From Anaerolineales bacterium UBA2181 (GTDB lineage: Bacteria; Chloroflexota; Anaerolineae; Promineifilales; UBA4811), in NCBI GenBank assembly GCA_002328075.1, contig DCVT01000018.1, positions 1-64,000 of the forward strand: DNA of 64,000 bases, in the 5' to 3' direction. The notes beneath the pieces were generated by a model that saw nothing but the letters and a program-made list of their open reading frames with translations, was not told the origin of the DNA and searched no databases. How positions within the stretch are numbered: position 1 is the first letter of the stretch; each line of letters starts with the position of its first letter. The translations under genes were made by a program, and so were the position numbers. This document shows, one piece after another, positions 31,880 to 40,906 of the stretch.

Positions 31880-34441
31880 CTACCCGTCTCTGGCGCACCG
31901 CACGCCGTGATCGGCGGCGTACCCCTGAACTCCGCCTGAGTGGCGGTGCGCCGCGCGCAGCGCCCACCACAGGTTGTTGTAACCGCCGCCGCGCAACACG
32001 CGATCCACTCCCTGAACCGGTCCGGCCGGATCGGCTTCCGGTGCAACCCCATAGTAGGTTGGTTGATACCAATCCGAAACCCACTCCCAGACGTTGCCCG
32101 CCATGCCCAACACCCCATACGGCGAGGCGCCCTCCAGGTAGCTCTCTACCGGAACGGTGTCGCCGTGCGGTACACGACCGTCGTCCTGATTGCTGCCCCA
32201 GGGCCAGATGCGTCCGTCGGTTCCCCGCGCTGCCTTTTCCCATTCTGCCTCGGTTGGCAGCCGTTTGCCGGCCCACAGGCAATAGGCATTGGCATCCTCC
32301 CATGATAGCCACCTCACGGGATGATCCTGACGGTCCGCAGCGTCAAACGCGCGCCAGGTATACTGAATAGCGTCGCCCTTGAGCTGGCTGGTGGTTCGGT
32401 AACCGGTGGCATCGACAAAGGTGCGGAACTGCGAGAGGGTCACCTCGGTGCGGTCAATGTAGTAGCTCTTGAGGGTGACAAGGCGCTGTGGCGACTCGTC
32501 GGTGAACTCGTCCGCCCGGCATCCGCCACCGCAATCCCGGAAATAGGCCGCAGTCTGCTCCTCGTTGCTGCCCCGCACAAAGGGCCCGGCCGGAATGTAC
32601 ACCATGTCGTCGGTGTCGCGGCGTTCTATCACCAGCGTTCCGATCATGCGGTCAAACACAACCGTCTGCGTGGGAACGTGCAGGCTGATGGCCAGTGCGT
32701 GGTACGACCCCAGCAGGGTGGTGGGGTCAGCGGCGTCCGGTGGTGGGCTAAAGGGAAACAGTGCCACCGGGTCCGAGAGCACCGTTCGTCCATCAGACAG
32801 CTGCACCTGCCAGACGGCCAGGTAACCCCGCACGTCCCCGGCCGCGGTCACCGGCTGGATCTGCTGCAGATCGCCAAATCCCGGAAAACGGCCGGCTGGC
32901 GCGGCGGCCACCCATTGATCAAAAGACTGGCCGGCTGCCGGTCCTTCAGAGACCGGCCAGGGCGCCACCGAGACCGCCAGAGGGCCGTCCGGCAGCTCGA
33001 AACCGGCACCCGTGGTCGAGGGCAGGAGGGTCCACCCGACCGGGAACTGCAGGCGGTAGCCCAATCCATCATGGCGATAGACCTGCATGTCGGCCGGCAC
33101 CCCCACCGCCTGGCTGATGACAGTGGAGGCCACAATCTGCCCGAATTCTGCATCAAACGCCGGATCAAGCAGCTGTAGCGCCAAGGCATGATAGGCCGGT
33201 TGATCGGCTTCCAACACGGCCATGGGCTGCGAAGACTCGAGCACCCCATCAGTTCGTCGCTGGCTCCAGGTCAGCAGGTAGCCGGCTTGCCCGCTGGCGG
33301 CCCAAATGGCTTTCGTGATGTTCACATTCTCCAGGTTCGGCGTCGTTTCGCGAAGGCGCGTTTCCACCCAGCTTCGGAAGCTCTGCCCCTCGGCCGGTAG
33401 GGAGGCGGGCACCGGTGCCGAACCCGGCAGCCACGGTCCGGCGGTCACGACCGTCTCCTCGCCCGGAGGTTGAAGGTTGACCGAGTTGCCCAGCGTAAAG
33501 CTGATCCAGCCCGCGGGCAGGAGCAAGGAGTATCCCTGGCCGTGGAAGATGCTTGTGTCGGACACCCCCTCCGTTGCTGCTGGTCGGTAGGCTATGGGTT
33601 TCTGGGCTGCCGGAATGAGCCATACGGATCGCAACACCGGCTCCGGCGCGGCGACATCGAAAAAGAGTATGCCGTCGGTATCCCGGGCAGCGCTCCAGCC
33701 GGTGGAAAAGACCGGAATCTGGCCGGGCGGCAGCTCCAGGTTGGGCATCAGGCCCAGCACATTGGTGTTTAGATCGACCTGCAACCGCCCCGGTCCCAAC
33801 CAGATGTCCCGCAGTTGGGTGATAAAGGCGCTGGACGCGATGGGTTGGGGGGCTTGAGGAAAAGTCCCGATGTTCACGGTTCCCGGGAGCAAGCTGGCCA
33901 ACGTGCCGTATTCCTGGTTTTCCAGCGCCCGGACCGTGGCCATGATGCCTCTGCTGGAATCTGGTTGGTCGGCGCCCATCTCCTGGCTGAGGCACCGCAC
34001 CCGCAGACCGTCCAGACTGGTGTGCAGCTCGTAGTGGCGCATTCCATCGGTGACGATCACCATGTAGCCGGGCACCTCCTGGGCCGCAGCGGTCTCGCCG
34101 GCGCGAGGACACCCCATCGTGTCGTCGGCAAAGACGGTGGGCGTGACCGACGTCACGACCAGCGTCACCGGGTCGCGCCCAAGGTGGACGGCCAATGCAT
34201 AGGTCGCGGCCTGAACCGCGTTGGCTGCCTCCTCCGGAAGGGTGGCTAACGTTGCCGCGATGGGCGGGGTCAGCGTACCGGCTGGGGTCAGGTCGAGCTG
34301 GTCCGGCGCCGGCGTGGGCACCGGCCGGCTCCCAAAGCTGCAGGCCAAACCGGCAACCGCCAGGGCCAGCAACGTCAGGCCGGCAAAGGACCGGGCTCGG
34401 CTGACGGCTTTGTGTAGATCAGGCGTGGCTTCATTAGTCAT
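31880..34441 (-). CDS. Lipoprotein with tandem repeats and C-terminal SUMF1-like domain
   Basis: This 853-aa exported protein has a signal ending in ALAVAGLACSFG, a probable lipobox. A Chloroflexota-type segment follows (FADDTMGCPRAGE, PGYMVIVTDGMRHYELHTS). Two similar beta-rich units come next (GYSLLLPAGWISF and GYRLQFPVGWTLLP, each about 130 residues). Residues about 620-853 are a formylglycine-generating-enzyme-like (SUMF1) domain (MVYIPAGPFVRGS, IDRTEVTLSQFRTFVDATGY, RLPTEAEWEKAARG, GNVWEWVSDWY). The Cys where FGE has its active-site pair is missing (RVLRGGGYNNLWWALRAAHR), so it is probably a binding or scaffold version. The ATG overlaps the upstream phosphatase stop by ATGA. Confidence 0.85.
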   Translation of the reverse strand: MTNEATPDLHKAVSRARSFAGLTLLALAVAGLACSFGSRPVPTPAPDQLDLTPAGTLTPPIAATLATLPEEAANAVQAATYALAVHLGRDPVTLVVTSVTPTVFADDTMGCPRAGETAAAQEVPGYMVIVTDGMRHYELHTSLDGLRVRCLSQEMGADQPDSSRGIMATVRALENQEYGTLASLLPGTVNIGTFPQAPQPIASSAFITQLRDIWLGPGRLQVDLNTNVLGLMPNLELPPGQIPVFSTGWSAARDTDGILFFDVAAPEPVLRSVWLIPAAQKPIAYRPAATEGVSDTSIFHGQGYSLLLPAGWISFTLGNSVNLQPPGEETVVTAGPWLPGSAPVPASLPAEGQSFRSWVETRLRETTPNLENVNITKAIWAASGQAGYLLTWSQRRTDGVLESSQPMAVLEADQPAYHALALQLLDPAFDAEFGQIVASTVISQAVGVPADMQVYRHDGLGYRLQFPVGWTLLPSTTGAGFELPDGPLAVSVAPWPVSEGPAAGQSFDQWVAAAPAGRFPGFGDLQQIQPVTAAGDVRGYLAVWQVQLSDGRTVLSDPVALFPFSPPPDAADPTTLLGSYHALAISLHVPTQTVVFDRMIGTLVIERRDTDDMVYIPAGPFVRGSNEEQTAAYFRDCGGGCRADEFTDESPQRLVTLKSYYIDRTEVTLSQFRTFVDATGYRTTSQLKGDAIQYTWRAFDAADRQDHPVRWLSWEDANAYCLWAGKRLPTEAEWEKAARGTDGRIWPWGSNQDDGRVPHGDTVPVESYLEGASPYGVLGMAGNVWEWVSDWYQPTYYGVAPEADPAGPVQGVDRVLRGGGYNNLWWALRAAHRHSGGVQGYAADHGVRCARDG

Positions 34442-35439
34442 GGATTGTCCCCCGGGCGCACAGGCTCGTGCAATCGGATAAAGTTCTCCGCCATCTGTAC
34501 CAGTTCCCGGTTGCCGATGTAGAACGGGGTGCGCTGGTGCAAAGAAGTAGGCTGGAGGTCCAGGGTGGGTTGGACGCCGTCGCTGGCTGCACCACCTGCC
34601 TGCTCGGCCAGGAAGGCCAGTGCGTTTGCCTCGAAAACCAGTCGCATTTTGCCCTGCGGGTAGATGGTGTCCGCCGGGTAACAAAAGATGCCGCCGCCCA
34701 GCAGGCTGCGGTGAAAGTCCGCCACCAGTGAGCCAGTGTACCGCATCGATAGCCCGCCGGGGAACGTGCTGTCTTTGCCCTGCAGGTAGCGGGCGAAACG
34801 GCGGCTTCCCGGAGTCCAAAAGTCGTCATGCGCATGGTTGAGGCTGTAATAGCGAGGTGGGGACGGGATGCGGACGTCCTCGTGCGAGAGCAGGAACTCA
34901 CCCAGGCCGGGATCCAGGGAAAATGCGTTGACGCCATGGCCGCTGCTGTACACCATGACGGTGCTCGAGCCGTACAGAAGGTAACCGGCCGCGACCAGGT
35001 TCCTCCCGGATTGCAGGCAGTCGGCCAGACCTCCCTCCGGGCCGTCGGCCAGGCGCCGGTAGACGGCAAATACCGTCCCCAGGCTCACCGTGTAATCAGT
35101 CTGAGAGACTCCGTCCAGTGGGTCCAACAACAATACATACTTGCCCTCGATGTTGGTGCTGATCGGCTCGGCGTGGCTTTCGCTGGCAATGACGCCGACG
35201 CGGTTGGTCCGTTGGTTCAGGTGAATAAAGGTTGCGTCGGCAAAACGGTACAGCCGGCTGGCTTTGGGTTCCTGACTCGCCTGTGCCGATTCCAGGATGT
35301 TGGCCCGGGTGGCTTCACGCGCTACCACCTTGCCGGCCAGCGCCAGGTCGTACAGCAACCCGGTGAGCGTTCCGGTCGCGTCCGGGACGCTCCGTTGGGC
35401 GGTCAAGATATGACGACCCAAGGTCATGGTCAGTGACAT
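34438..35439 (-). CDS. fbp: Class I fructose-1,6-bisphosphatase
   Basis: This 333-aa enzyme hydrolyses fructose 1,6-bisphosphate to fructose 6-phosphate in gluconeogenesis. Class I motifs include ASESHAEPI (metal-binding Glu region), VLLLDPLDGVSQTD, MVYSSGHGVNAFSLDPGLGEFLLSH, YSLNHAHDDFW, LSMRYTGSLVADFHRSLLGGGIFCYPAD and KMRLVFEANALAFLAEQAGG. The DPLDG core is intact, but the next residues are VSQTD instead of the usual SSNID. AAGGA precedes the ATG. It overlaps the SUMF1-like lipoprotein gene, an odd functional pairing, and is divergent from the methyltransferase. Confidence 0.93.
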   Translation of the reverse strand: MSLTMTLGRHILTAQRSVPDATGTLTGLLYDLALAGKVVAREATRANILESAQASQEPKASRLYRFADATFIHLNQRTNRVGVIASESHAEPISTNIEGKYVLLLDPLDGVSQTDYTVSLGTVFAVYRRLADGPEGGLADCLQSGRNLVAAGYLLYGSSTVMVYSSGHGVNAFSLDPGLGEFLLSHEDVRIPSPPRYYSLNHAHDDFWTPGSRRFARYLQGKDSTFPGGLSMRYTGSLVADFHRSLLGGGIFCYPADTIYPQGKMRLVFEANALAFLAEQAGGAASDGVQPTLDLQPTSLHQRTPFYIGNRELVQMAENFIRLHEPVRPGDNP

Positions 35440-35536
35440 GGTTCACGTCCTTTCCCGAGGTTGGCAGCCGCGCAAGATCGCGCCAAGTATATCGATTTTG
35501 CGGCGGCACGCCAATTGCAGTACACTGACGACCGCG

Positions 35537-36721
35537 ATGCAGCTTGAAGACTGGAGACTGCTGCTTGAGCCGGCCGGCCAGAGCCTCCTGGCAGAGGCGA
35601 CGGCACGCCAGCCCACCCCGGAGACGCTGCTCAAGCATCTGACCGATCTGCGCCGCCGTCACCCGTCAGGCCTGGTTTCGGCCGCGCTCGAGACGGCGAT
35701 GCTGCGCCGCCGGGCGGCGGACAAGTTCGAGCGGGCCGGCTCGCTATATTGGACTGCCGAAGCCCTGGAGCAGGCTTCCGGAGAGCGAATAGCCGCGCAC
35801 CGGGCGGAGCGTTTTTGGCTGCTTGGAGTCCGCCGGCTGGGCGACCTCGGTTGTGGAGCAGGAGGCGATGCGCTGGTCCTGGCGGCCGGGGCGTGGGTGC
35901 TCGGCGTGGACCGCGACGAGTTGCGACTGAGCATGGCGCGCGAGAACTGCCGCGCTTACGGCCGGGAAGCGCAGTTCCAACCGCTGCTGGCCGATCTCCA
36001 CGGCTGGACACCAACCGGCCTGGACGCGCTGTTTTTCGACCCGGGCCGGCGGGCCCCCGACGGCCGGCGGATTCACTCAGTGGCGCACTACCGGCCGCCC
36101 CTGGCGGTCATTGAGAACTGGCTGCCGCGGGTGCCGAACCTGGCGGTCAAGGTCAGCCCGGGCGTGGACGATGCCGAGTTGCCTCCGGGCGCCGAGGTCG
36201 AGTTTGTCTCCGAGCGAGGCCTGGTCAAGGAGGCGGTTCTGTGGTTCGGCGACCTTCGTACCCGGGCCGGTCGCCGCGCCACGCTGCTGCCGGGACCGCA
36301 CTCGCTCACCGACGAGGATCGCGCACCGGTGGACGTCGGCCGGCCCGGCCCGTTTCTTTACGAACCCGACGGAGCGGTGATCCGAGCGCACCTGGTGGAG
36401 CAACTCGCTGCTCGCCTGGGAGCCAAGAAGCTGGACCCCCAGATCGCCTACCTTACCTCCCATCAGTTGACCGCAACCCCTTTTGCCACCGCCTACCAGA
36501 TTGACGAGTGGATGCCGTTTCAACTCAAGAGACTGCGGGCCCGACTGCGGTCGCTGGACGTGGGCCGCGTGGTGGTCAAAAAGCGGGGCTCCCCCCTGGA
36601 TCCGGCAGAGCTGGCCCACCGGCTGCGCCTGACCGGACAGACGGAGCGGGTGTTATTTCTGACCCGCGTGGACGGCGGCCCGGCGGTGTTGATCGGCCGG
36701 TCCCTCCAGGCTTGGGAGTGA
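35537..36721 (+). CDS. SAM-dependent methyltransferase with THUMP-like domain
   Basis: This is a 394-aa class I methyltransferase-like protein. The SAM-binding motif I is LGDLGCGAGGDALVLA with the acidic VLGVDRDE, and FDPGRRAPDGRRIHSV lies where motif IV is expected. The C-terminal ~70 aa (LTATPFATAYQIDEWMPFQLKRLRARLR, VVVKKRGSPLDPAELAHRLRL) match the THUMP-like domain found in a widespread uncharacterised family. I would guess an RNA substrate. The ATG at 35537 starts MQLEDWRLLLE; upstream in-frame ATGs at 35426 and beyond lie in the divergent phosphatase gene. The target is not known. Confidence 0.85.
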   Translation: MQLEDWRLLLEPAGQSLLAEATARQPTPETLLKHLTDLRRRHPSGLVSAALETAMLRRRAADKFERAGSLYWTAEALEQASGERIAAHRAERFWLLGVRRLGDLGCGAGGDALVLAAGAWVLGVDRDELRLSMARENCRAYGREAQFQPLLADLHGWTPTGLDALFFDPGRRAPDGRRIHSVAHYRPPLAVIENWLPRVPNLAVKVSPGVDDAELPPGAEVEFVSERGLVKEAVLWFGDLRTRAGRRATLLPGPHSLTDEDRAPVDVGRPGPFLYEPDGAVIRAHLVEQLAARLGAKKLDPQIAYLTSHQLTATPFATAYQIDEWMPFQLKRLRARLRSLDVGRVVVKKRGSPLDPAELAHRLRLTGQTERVLFLTRVDGGPAVLIGRSLQAWE

Positions 36722-36734
36722 GCCCGCCTTCAGG

Positions 36735-36752
36735 GTGTGCAGGGCGACACAT
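36735..36752 (+). repeat. Isolated copy of the TGTGC-N3-GCGACACA repeat
   Basis: GTGTGCAGGGCGACACAT begins 13 bp after the methyltransferase stop, in the non-coding space. It matches the parA-upstream cluster in sequence, spacer and orientation; the preceding CCGCC-N6-GG context is shared with the copy at 31813. Confidence 0.6.
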
Positions 36753-36766
36753 TGGCTGTCGAGGCC

Positions 36767-36858
36767 GGCCGGGAACCCACGTGACGCGGCGCCCCTTGCT
36801 CGGGCGCCGGACGCATGAGACAATAGCCCACGTGGGGCGCCAACGGGGTTCCCCGGCC
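36767..36858. other. Nested inverted repeats with possible promoter before sugar dehydrogenase
   Basis: An outer inverted repeat, GGCCGGGAACCC (36767-36778) and GGGTTCCCCGGCC (36846-36858), encloses a perfect 8-bp hairpin CGGCGCCC/GGGCGCCG (36787-36809). Inside, TTGCTC (36796-36801) and GACAAT (36819-36824) are 17 bp apart and may be the promoter. It may be a terminator for the upstream gene combined with a regulatory site. Confidence 0.45.
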
Positions 36859-36874
36859 CAGGCAAGGAGCAGTC

Positions 36875-38182
36875 ATGTCCGCTCTTGAGGAGCTATTAAC
36901 CAAGATCCAGAACAGGAAAGTCCTGGTTGCCGTCATCGGCCTGGGCTACGTAGGATTGCCACTGGCGGTCGAATTCGCCCGGGCCGGGTTTCGGGTGGTC
37001 GGTGTGGACACCGACCCGCGCAAGGTAGACTCGATCAACCGCGGGAGCAGCTACCTGCCCGACGTGCCGACCCAGGCCCTCGCCCCGCTGGTCGACAGCG
37101 GCAACCTGACTGCCACCACGGATTACGATGTGCTGGCCGGAGCGGATGCCATCAGCATCTGCGTTCCGACGCCGCTCAGCAAGTACAAGGACCCGGACAT
37201 CTCGTATATCGTGGCCGCCAGCGACGGCATCGGGCAACTGGCGCACGCCGGGATGCTGGTGGTCCTGGAGAGCACGACCTACCCCGGTACGACCGAGGAG
37301 ATCATTTTGCCGCGCATCGCGGAAAATGGCCTCCAGGTGGGACGAGACTTTTTCCTGGCGTTTTCGCCGGAACGGGTCGACCCCGGCAACTCGGTCTGGA
37401 AAACGCGCAACACCGCCAAAGTGATCGGCGGGGTGACCCCGCAGTGCCTGCGGGCAGCGACCGCGCTGTATGGGCAGGCGATCGACCAGTTGGTGCCGGT
37501 GGCGTCGACTCGAGCGGCCGAAATGGTCAAACTGCTGGAAAATACCTTCCGGGCGGTCAACATCGCTCTGGTCAACGAGATGGCCATCATGTGCGACAAA
37601 TTGGGCGTGGACATCTGGGAGGTGATCCAGGCGGCGGCCACCAAGCCCTTTGGCTTTATGCCCTTTTTCCCTGGCCCTGGGGTCGGCGGACACTGCATCC
37701 CGCTGGACCCGCACTACCTTTCCTGGAAGCTCAAGACGCTCAATTACAACGCGCGGTTCATTCAACTGGCGGGAGAGGTCAACAGCCATATGCCGGATTA
37801 TGTGGTCGGCAAGGTGGTTGACGCGCTCAACGAACAGGGCCGGCCGGTCAAGGGCTCGCGGATTCTGGTCCTGGGTGCGGCCTACAAACCGGACGTCGAC
37901 GATGTGCGCGAAAGCCCGGCGCTGGACGTCATCCGGCTGTTGCAGGCCCGGGGTGGGCTGGTCGACTATCACGATCCCTATATCCCGTCGCTGCGAGACG
38001 AGGGAGTCCCGCTGGATGCCGTCGACCTGGAGGTTGGGCTGCCGGCGGCCGATTGTGTGGTCATCGTCACCAACCACGCCGCGTATGACTGGGGGTGGAT
38101 TGCCGGTCATGCCCGTCTGGTGGTGGATACCCGCCATGTGCTGCGCGGCATTGCGGGAGGGGCGCGAGTGGTCGGCCTGTAG
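36875..38182 (+). CDS. UDP-sugar 6-dehydrogenase (WbpA/TviB-like)
   Basis: This is a 435-aa NAD-dependent nucleotide-sugar dehydrogenase that oxidises the C6 hydroxyl twice to a uronic acid. The N-terminal Rossmann motif is VIGLGYVGLPLAVEFARAGF with VVGVDTD; the catalytic Cys is C274 in GPGVGGHCIPLDP. LESTTYPGTTEE and LVNEMAIMC are further family marks, as is the C-terminal UDP-binding GAAYKPDVDDVRESPALDV. The length and the KYKDPDISYIV loop fit the UDP-GlcNAc/UDP-ManNAc dehydrogenase branch better than UDP-glucose dehydrogenase, though this is not firm. AAGGAG precedes the ATG by 6 nt. It heads a glycan assembly cluster. Confidence 0.92.
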   Translation: MSALEELLTKIQNRKVLVAVIGLGYVGLPLAVEFARAGFRVVGVDTDPRKVDSINRGSSYLPDVPTQALAPLVDSGNLTATTDYDVLAGADAISICVPTPLSKYKDPDISYIVAASDGIGQLAHAGMLVVLESTTYPGTTEEIILPRIAENGLQVGRDFFLAFSPERVDPGNSVWKTRNTAKVIGGVTPQCLRAATALYGQAIDQLVPVASTRAAEMVKLLENTFRAVNIALVNEMAIMCDKLGVDIWEVIQAAATKPFGFMPFFPGPGVGGHCIPLDPHYLSWKLKTLNYNARFIQLAGEVNSHMPDYVVGKVVDALNEQGRPVKGSRILVLGAAYKPDVDDVRESPALDVIRLLQARGGLVDYHDPYIPSLRDEGVPLDAVDLEVGLPAADCVVIVTNHAAYDWGWIAGHARLVVDTRHVLRGIAGGARVVGL

Positions 38183-38206
38183 CGAATCAGGAGGGCTCCG
38201 CCGGGG

Positions 38207-39565
38207 ATGGTGCGAGGAAACCGAGTTCTACGGGCAGACGCTCCTCTGGCCCTGGTGGGGGGGCTGCTGGCAGTGGCTCTGTCCGTCCGTCTGGCAGTAG
38301 CCTGGTTCTTGCCTCCGCCGGCCGATTTCGCTTACCGCTCGGAGCCAGGATGGATAGCCATCAACCTGGTGGAGGGTAGGGGCTATACCTTTGACTTTTA
38401 CGGAACCCGGCCGGAGAATCCGCTGCGGGCGTTTGCCCCGCCGCTGCATCCATGGTTGTTGGCCGTGTCTCTGCTCGCCCCGGACCCGCCGCGAGCCCTG
38501 GGAGTTCTGCAGGCGGCGCTGGGCGCGCTGACCGTCTGGCTGGTGTATCGGCTTGCCGTTGGTCTGGTGGGCGGCCGGGCAGCCGTCATGGTGGGGTGGG
38601 GGGCAGCGCTTTACCCGGCGCATGTGCTCTGCACCAGCCAGCCGATTTCGGCCGTCCTGCATGCCTGTTGTCTTGCGGCCGTTCTACTGACGTCCTGGGA
38701 GTTGTCCCGCCAACCGACGTTGCGCCGGGGCATCGTCGTTGGTGTTTTGGTGGGGCTCATGGCCCTCAACCGGCCCCACATACTGGCCTTCATCCCGTTT
38801 CTCTGGCTCTGGTTTAGATACGGGGTCGGGCTTGACGGCAACATCCTGGTGCGACCCCTCGCCGGACTGGCCGCGGCCGCCGCGGTGGTGGTTCTTCCCT
38901 GGGCGGTGTACAACGGCCAGGTTGTCGGCCGGCCGTTGCCTGTGCCCAGCAATGGCGGCGTCACCTTTTGGAACGGCAACAACCCGTTCACCACCGGCAG
39001 CGGGCATGATGTCTTCGCCGACCGATTGGCCGAGTACCTGGGGACGACCCGCGACGTGCAGCTGCCCGACGTCTACGAACACCCGGAACCGTACCCGTTC
39101 CCCGCGGAGGTCACCAGCCGGCTGGGCACCCTCTCCGAGCTGGAGTTGGACCGGGCGTTTTACCAGGCCGGACTGGATTACATCCGCCAGCAGCCGGCCG
39201 ATTGGCTGCGACTGGAGGTGCGCAAGCTGCAGAGCTTTTGGCTGTTCCGGCCGAACCTGGGTTCCAACCCGCTGTACCGGTCCGGCTGGACCCCCCTCTA
39301 TCGGGTCCAGTATCTGCTTCTTCTGGGTCTGGCGCTGGCCGGTTTGGCGCTCACCGCCCGGCACTGGCGCCGGTACGGGCTGCTTCTGGGGCTCTATGGC
39401 CTGTACACGGCGATTCACCTGGTGTTCAACGTCCTCACCCGCTACCGGTGGGAGATCGAGTTGACTTTGCTCATCCTGGCCGCCCCGGCGGTGGACGCTG
39501 GATGGCGCTGGGCCGGCGGGCGACTGAGGCCGGTGTGGCGGCGATGGGCGGGTGCGGGTTCATGA
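38207..39565 (+). CDS. GT39/ArnT-like membrane glycosyltransferase
   Basis: This 452-aa membrane protein has about 10-12 helices. It opens with GGLLAVALSVRLAVAWFLPPP and an extracytoplasmic loop SEPGWIAINLVEGRGYTF; the RPENPLRAFAPPLHPWLLAV segment matches the catalytic first loop of lipid-linked sugar transferases of the GT-C fold. Such enzymes transfer a sugar from polyprenyl phosphate onto an outer-surface acceptor. The sugar and acceptor are unknown. The gene begins 24 bp after the dehydrogenase. A long soluble insert (GGVTFWNGNNPFTTG to LRLEVRKLQSFW) lies in the second half. I also considered a flippase; the loop motifs argue against it. Confidence 0.8.
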   Translation: MVRGNRVLRADAPLALVGGLLAVALSVRLAVAWFLPPPADFAYRSEPGWIAINLVEGRGYTFDFYGTRPENPLRAFAPPLHPWLLAVSLLAPDPPRALGVLQAALGALTVWLVYRLAVGLVGGRAAVMVGWGAALYPAHVLCTSQPISAVLHACCLAAVLLTSWELSRQPTLRRGIVVGVLVGLMALNRPHILAFIPFLWLWFRYGVGLDGNILVRPLAGLAAAAAVVVLPWAVYNGQVVGRPLPVPSNGGVTFWNGNNPFTTGSGHDVFADRLAEYLGTTRDVQLPDVYEHPEPYPFPAEVTSRLGTLSELELDRAFYQAGLDYIRQQPADWLRLEVRKLQSFWLFRPNLGSNPLYRSGWTPLYRVQYLLLLGLALAGLALTARHWRRYGLLLGLYGLYTAIHLVFNVLTRYRWEIELTLLILAAPAVDAGWRWAGGRLRPVWRRWAGAGS

Positions 39566-39724
39566 GGGTCAACCTCACGCAAACCCGGCCGCCGGCCCGA
39601 GGCCTGCCCTGCACCGACGTGGTCCGGCGGCGCGAAATCCGGCCGATGTCGGCTGGGCTGCGACCACGTTGCGACGAGACTAAGCCGGTCCCGTGAGGCG
39701 ATGACGATCAAGGGGAGGGCTCCG

Positions 39725-40906
39725 GTGAAGGTTTTGCACGTGGTAGAGGCGACCACCGCCGGGGTTGGCCGACACGTGTTTGACCTGGCAACCGCCATGC
39801 ACCAGGGTGGGGTGGCGGTCATGGTGGTCTGCCCCCCAAAGCGGCAAGGCGCTCAGAAGGATACCGGGTTCGCAGACCGGCTTCAGGCGGCCGGGGTTCC
39901 CGTGAGCCGGTTGCCGATGCGGCGCTCGGTGAGCCCGATTGCCGATCTGCGAGCGCTGGCGCAGTTGGTGCGGTTGCTGCAGGGCGCGAATCCGGACGTG
40001 GTGCACGCCCACAGCACCAAGGCCGGGGTTCTGGCCCGGGTGGCGGTCCGGTTGGCGGGTTTGCGCCCGAACACGGTCTCCATCTATACGCCGAACGCCT
40101 TCGCGTTTTTGGATTCGCATAGTCAGCTGTTGCGGTGGTGTGTTCTGCAGGTCGAGCGGTGGCTGGGCCGGCGGGCGACTGACCTGGTGATCGCCGTGAG
40201 CCGGTCCGAGTGGCAGGTGGCTCGTGAGAAGCTGATGGTCCCGGCCGGGCGATTGACAGTGGTGGAAAACGCGGTTGACGCGGCCGAGTTCGGGCAGCTA
40301 GAGCCCGCTGGTGTCGCCAGGGATCGGTTGGGGCTGGACCCTGACCGGCTGACGGTTGGGTTTGTCGGCCGGCTTGTCCGGCAGAAGGGGCTGGGCACCT
40401 TGCTGCTGGCGGCGCGCCGCGTGATGGATGCGGGCCTGGCAGTTCAATGGCTGCTGGTGGGCGAGGGACCGGAGGAGTCCGCGCTGCGCCGGACGGCGGC
40501 CGGGTTGAACCTGTCGGAGCACGTGGTCTTTGCCGGCTATCGATCTGACATTCCGACGGCGCTGGCGGCGATGGACCTGGTGATCCTTCCCTCCTGGTAT
40601 GAGGGGCTGCCCTACACGTTGTTGGAGGCCATGGCCGCCGGCCGGGCGGTGGTGGCCAGCGATGTGGTCGGCAACCGTGACCTGGTGCGTGACGGTGTGG
40701 ACGGGGTGCTGGTGCCGCCGGGTGACGCGGCGGCTTTGGCGCTGGCGATGCAGACGATCTTGGTGGATTCGGCCCAGCGACACCGCCTCGGTCAGGCTGC
40801 CAGGGCGTCGGCGCTGGCTCGCCCAACGCCGGCCGAGACGGCCGGGCAAGTCCTGGAGCTCTACCGGCGGACGATGGAGTCGGCGTTGAGGGCAGACGGC
40901 CCATGA
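39725..40906 (+). CDS. GT4-family glycosyltransferase
   Basis: This is a 393-aa cytoplasmic GT-B fold transferase of the GT4 family. The acceptor half begins VLHVVEATTAGVGRHVFDLATAMHQGG; the nucleotide-sugar half has VGFVGRLVRQKGLGTLL and the EX7E motif in LPSWYEGLPYTLLEAMAAGRAVV. The GTG at 39725 has GGGAGG 7 nt upstream and fits the family start (KVLHVVE); an ATG at 39701 is also in frame. It overlaps the next gene by ATGA. The sugar transferred cannot be told from motifs. It probably builds a lipid-linked oligosaccharide used by the membrane transferase upstream. Confidence 0.9.
   Translation: MKVLHVVEATTAGVGRHVFDLATAMHQGGVAVMVVCPPKRQGAQKDTGFADRLQAAGVPVSRLPMRRSVSPIADLRALAQLVRLLQGANPDVVHAHSTKAGVLARVAVRLAGLRPNTVSIYTPNAFAFLDSHSQLLRWCVLQVERWLGRRATDLVIAVSRSEWQVAREKLMVPAGRLTVVENAVDAAEFGQLEPAGVARDRLGLDPDRLTVGFVGRLVRQKGLGTLLLAARRVMDAGLAVQWLLVGEGPEESALRRTAAGLNLSEHVVFAGYRSDIPTALAAMDLVILPSWYEGLPYTLLEAMAAGRAVVASDVVGNRDLVRDGVDGVLVPPGDAAALALAMQTILVDSAQRHRLGQAARASALARPTPAETAGQVLELYRRTMESALRADGP

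Noticed and set aside
32150..32170. Reverse-strand GCACGGCGACAC match to the dispersed repeat
   Set aside because: It lacks the TGT end and lies within the SUMF1 coding sequence; not counted as a copy.
34442..34819. Upstream extension of the SUMF1-like gene
   Set aside because: It is a shadow of the bisphosphatase gene; the ATG at 34441 precedes a signal peptide.
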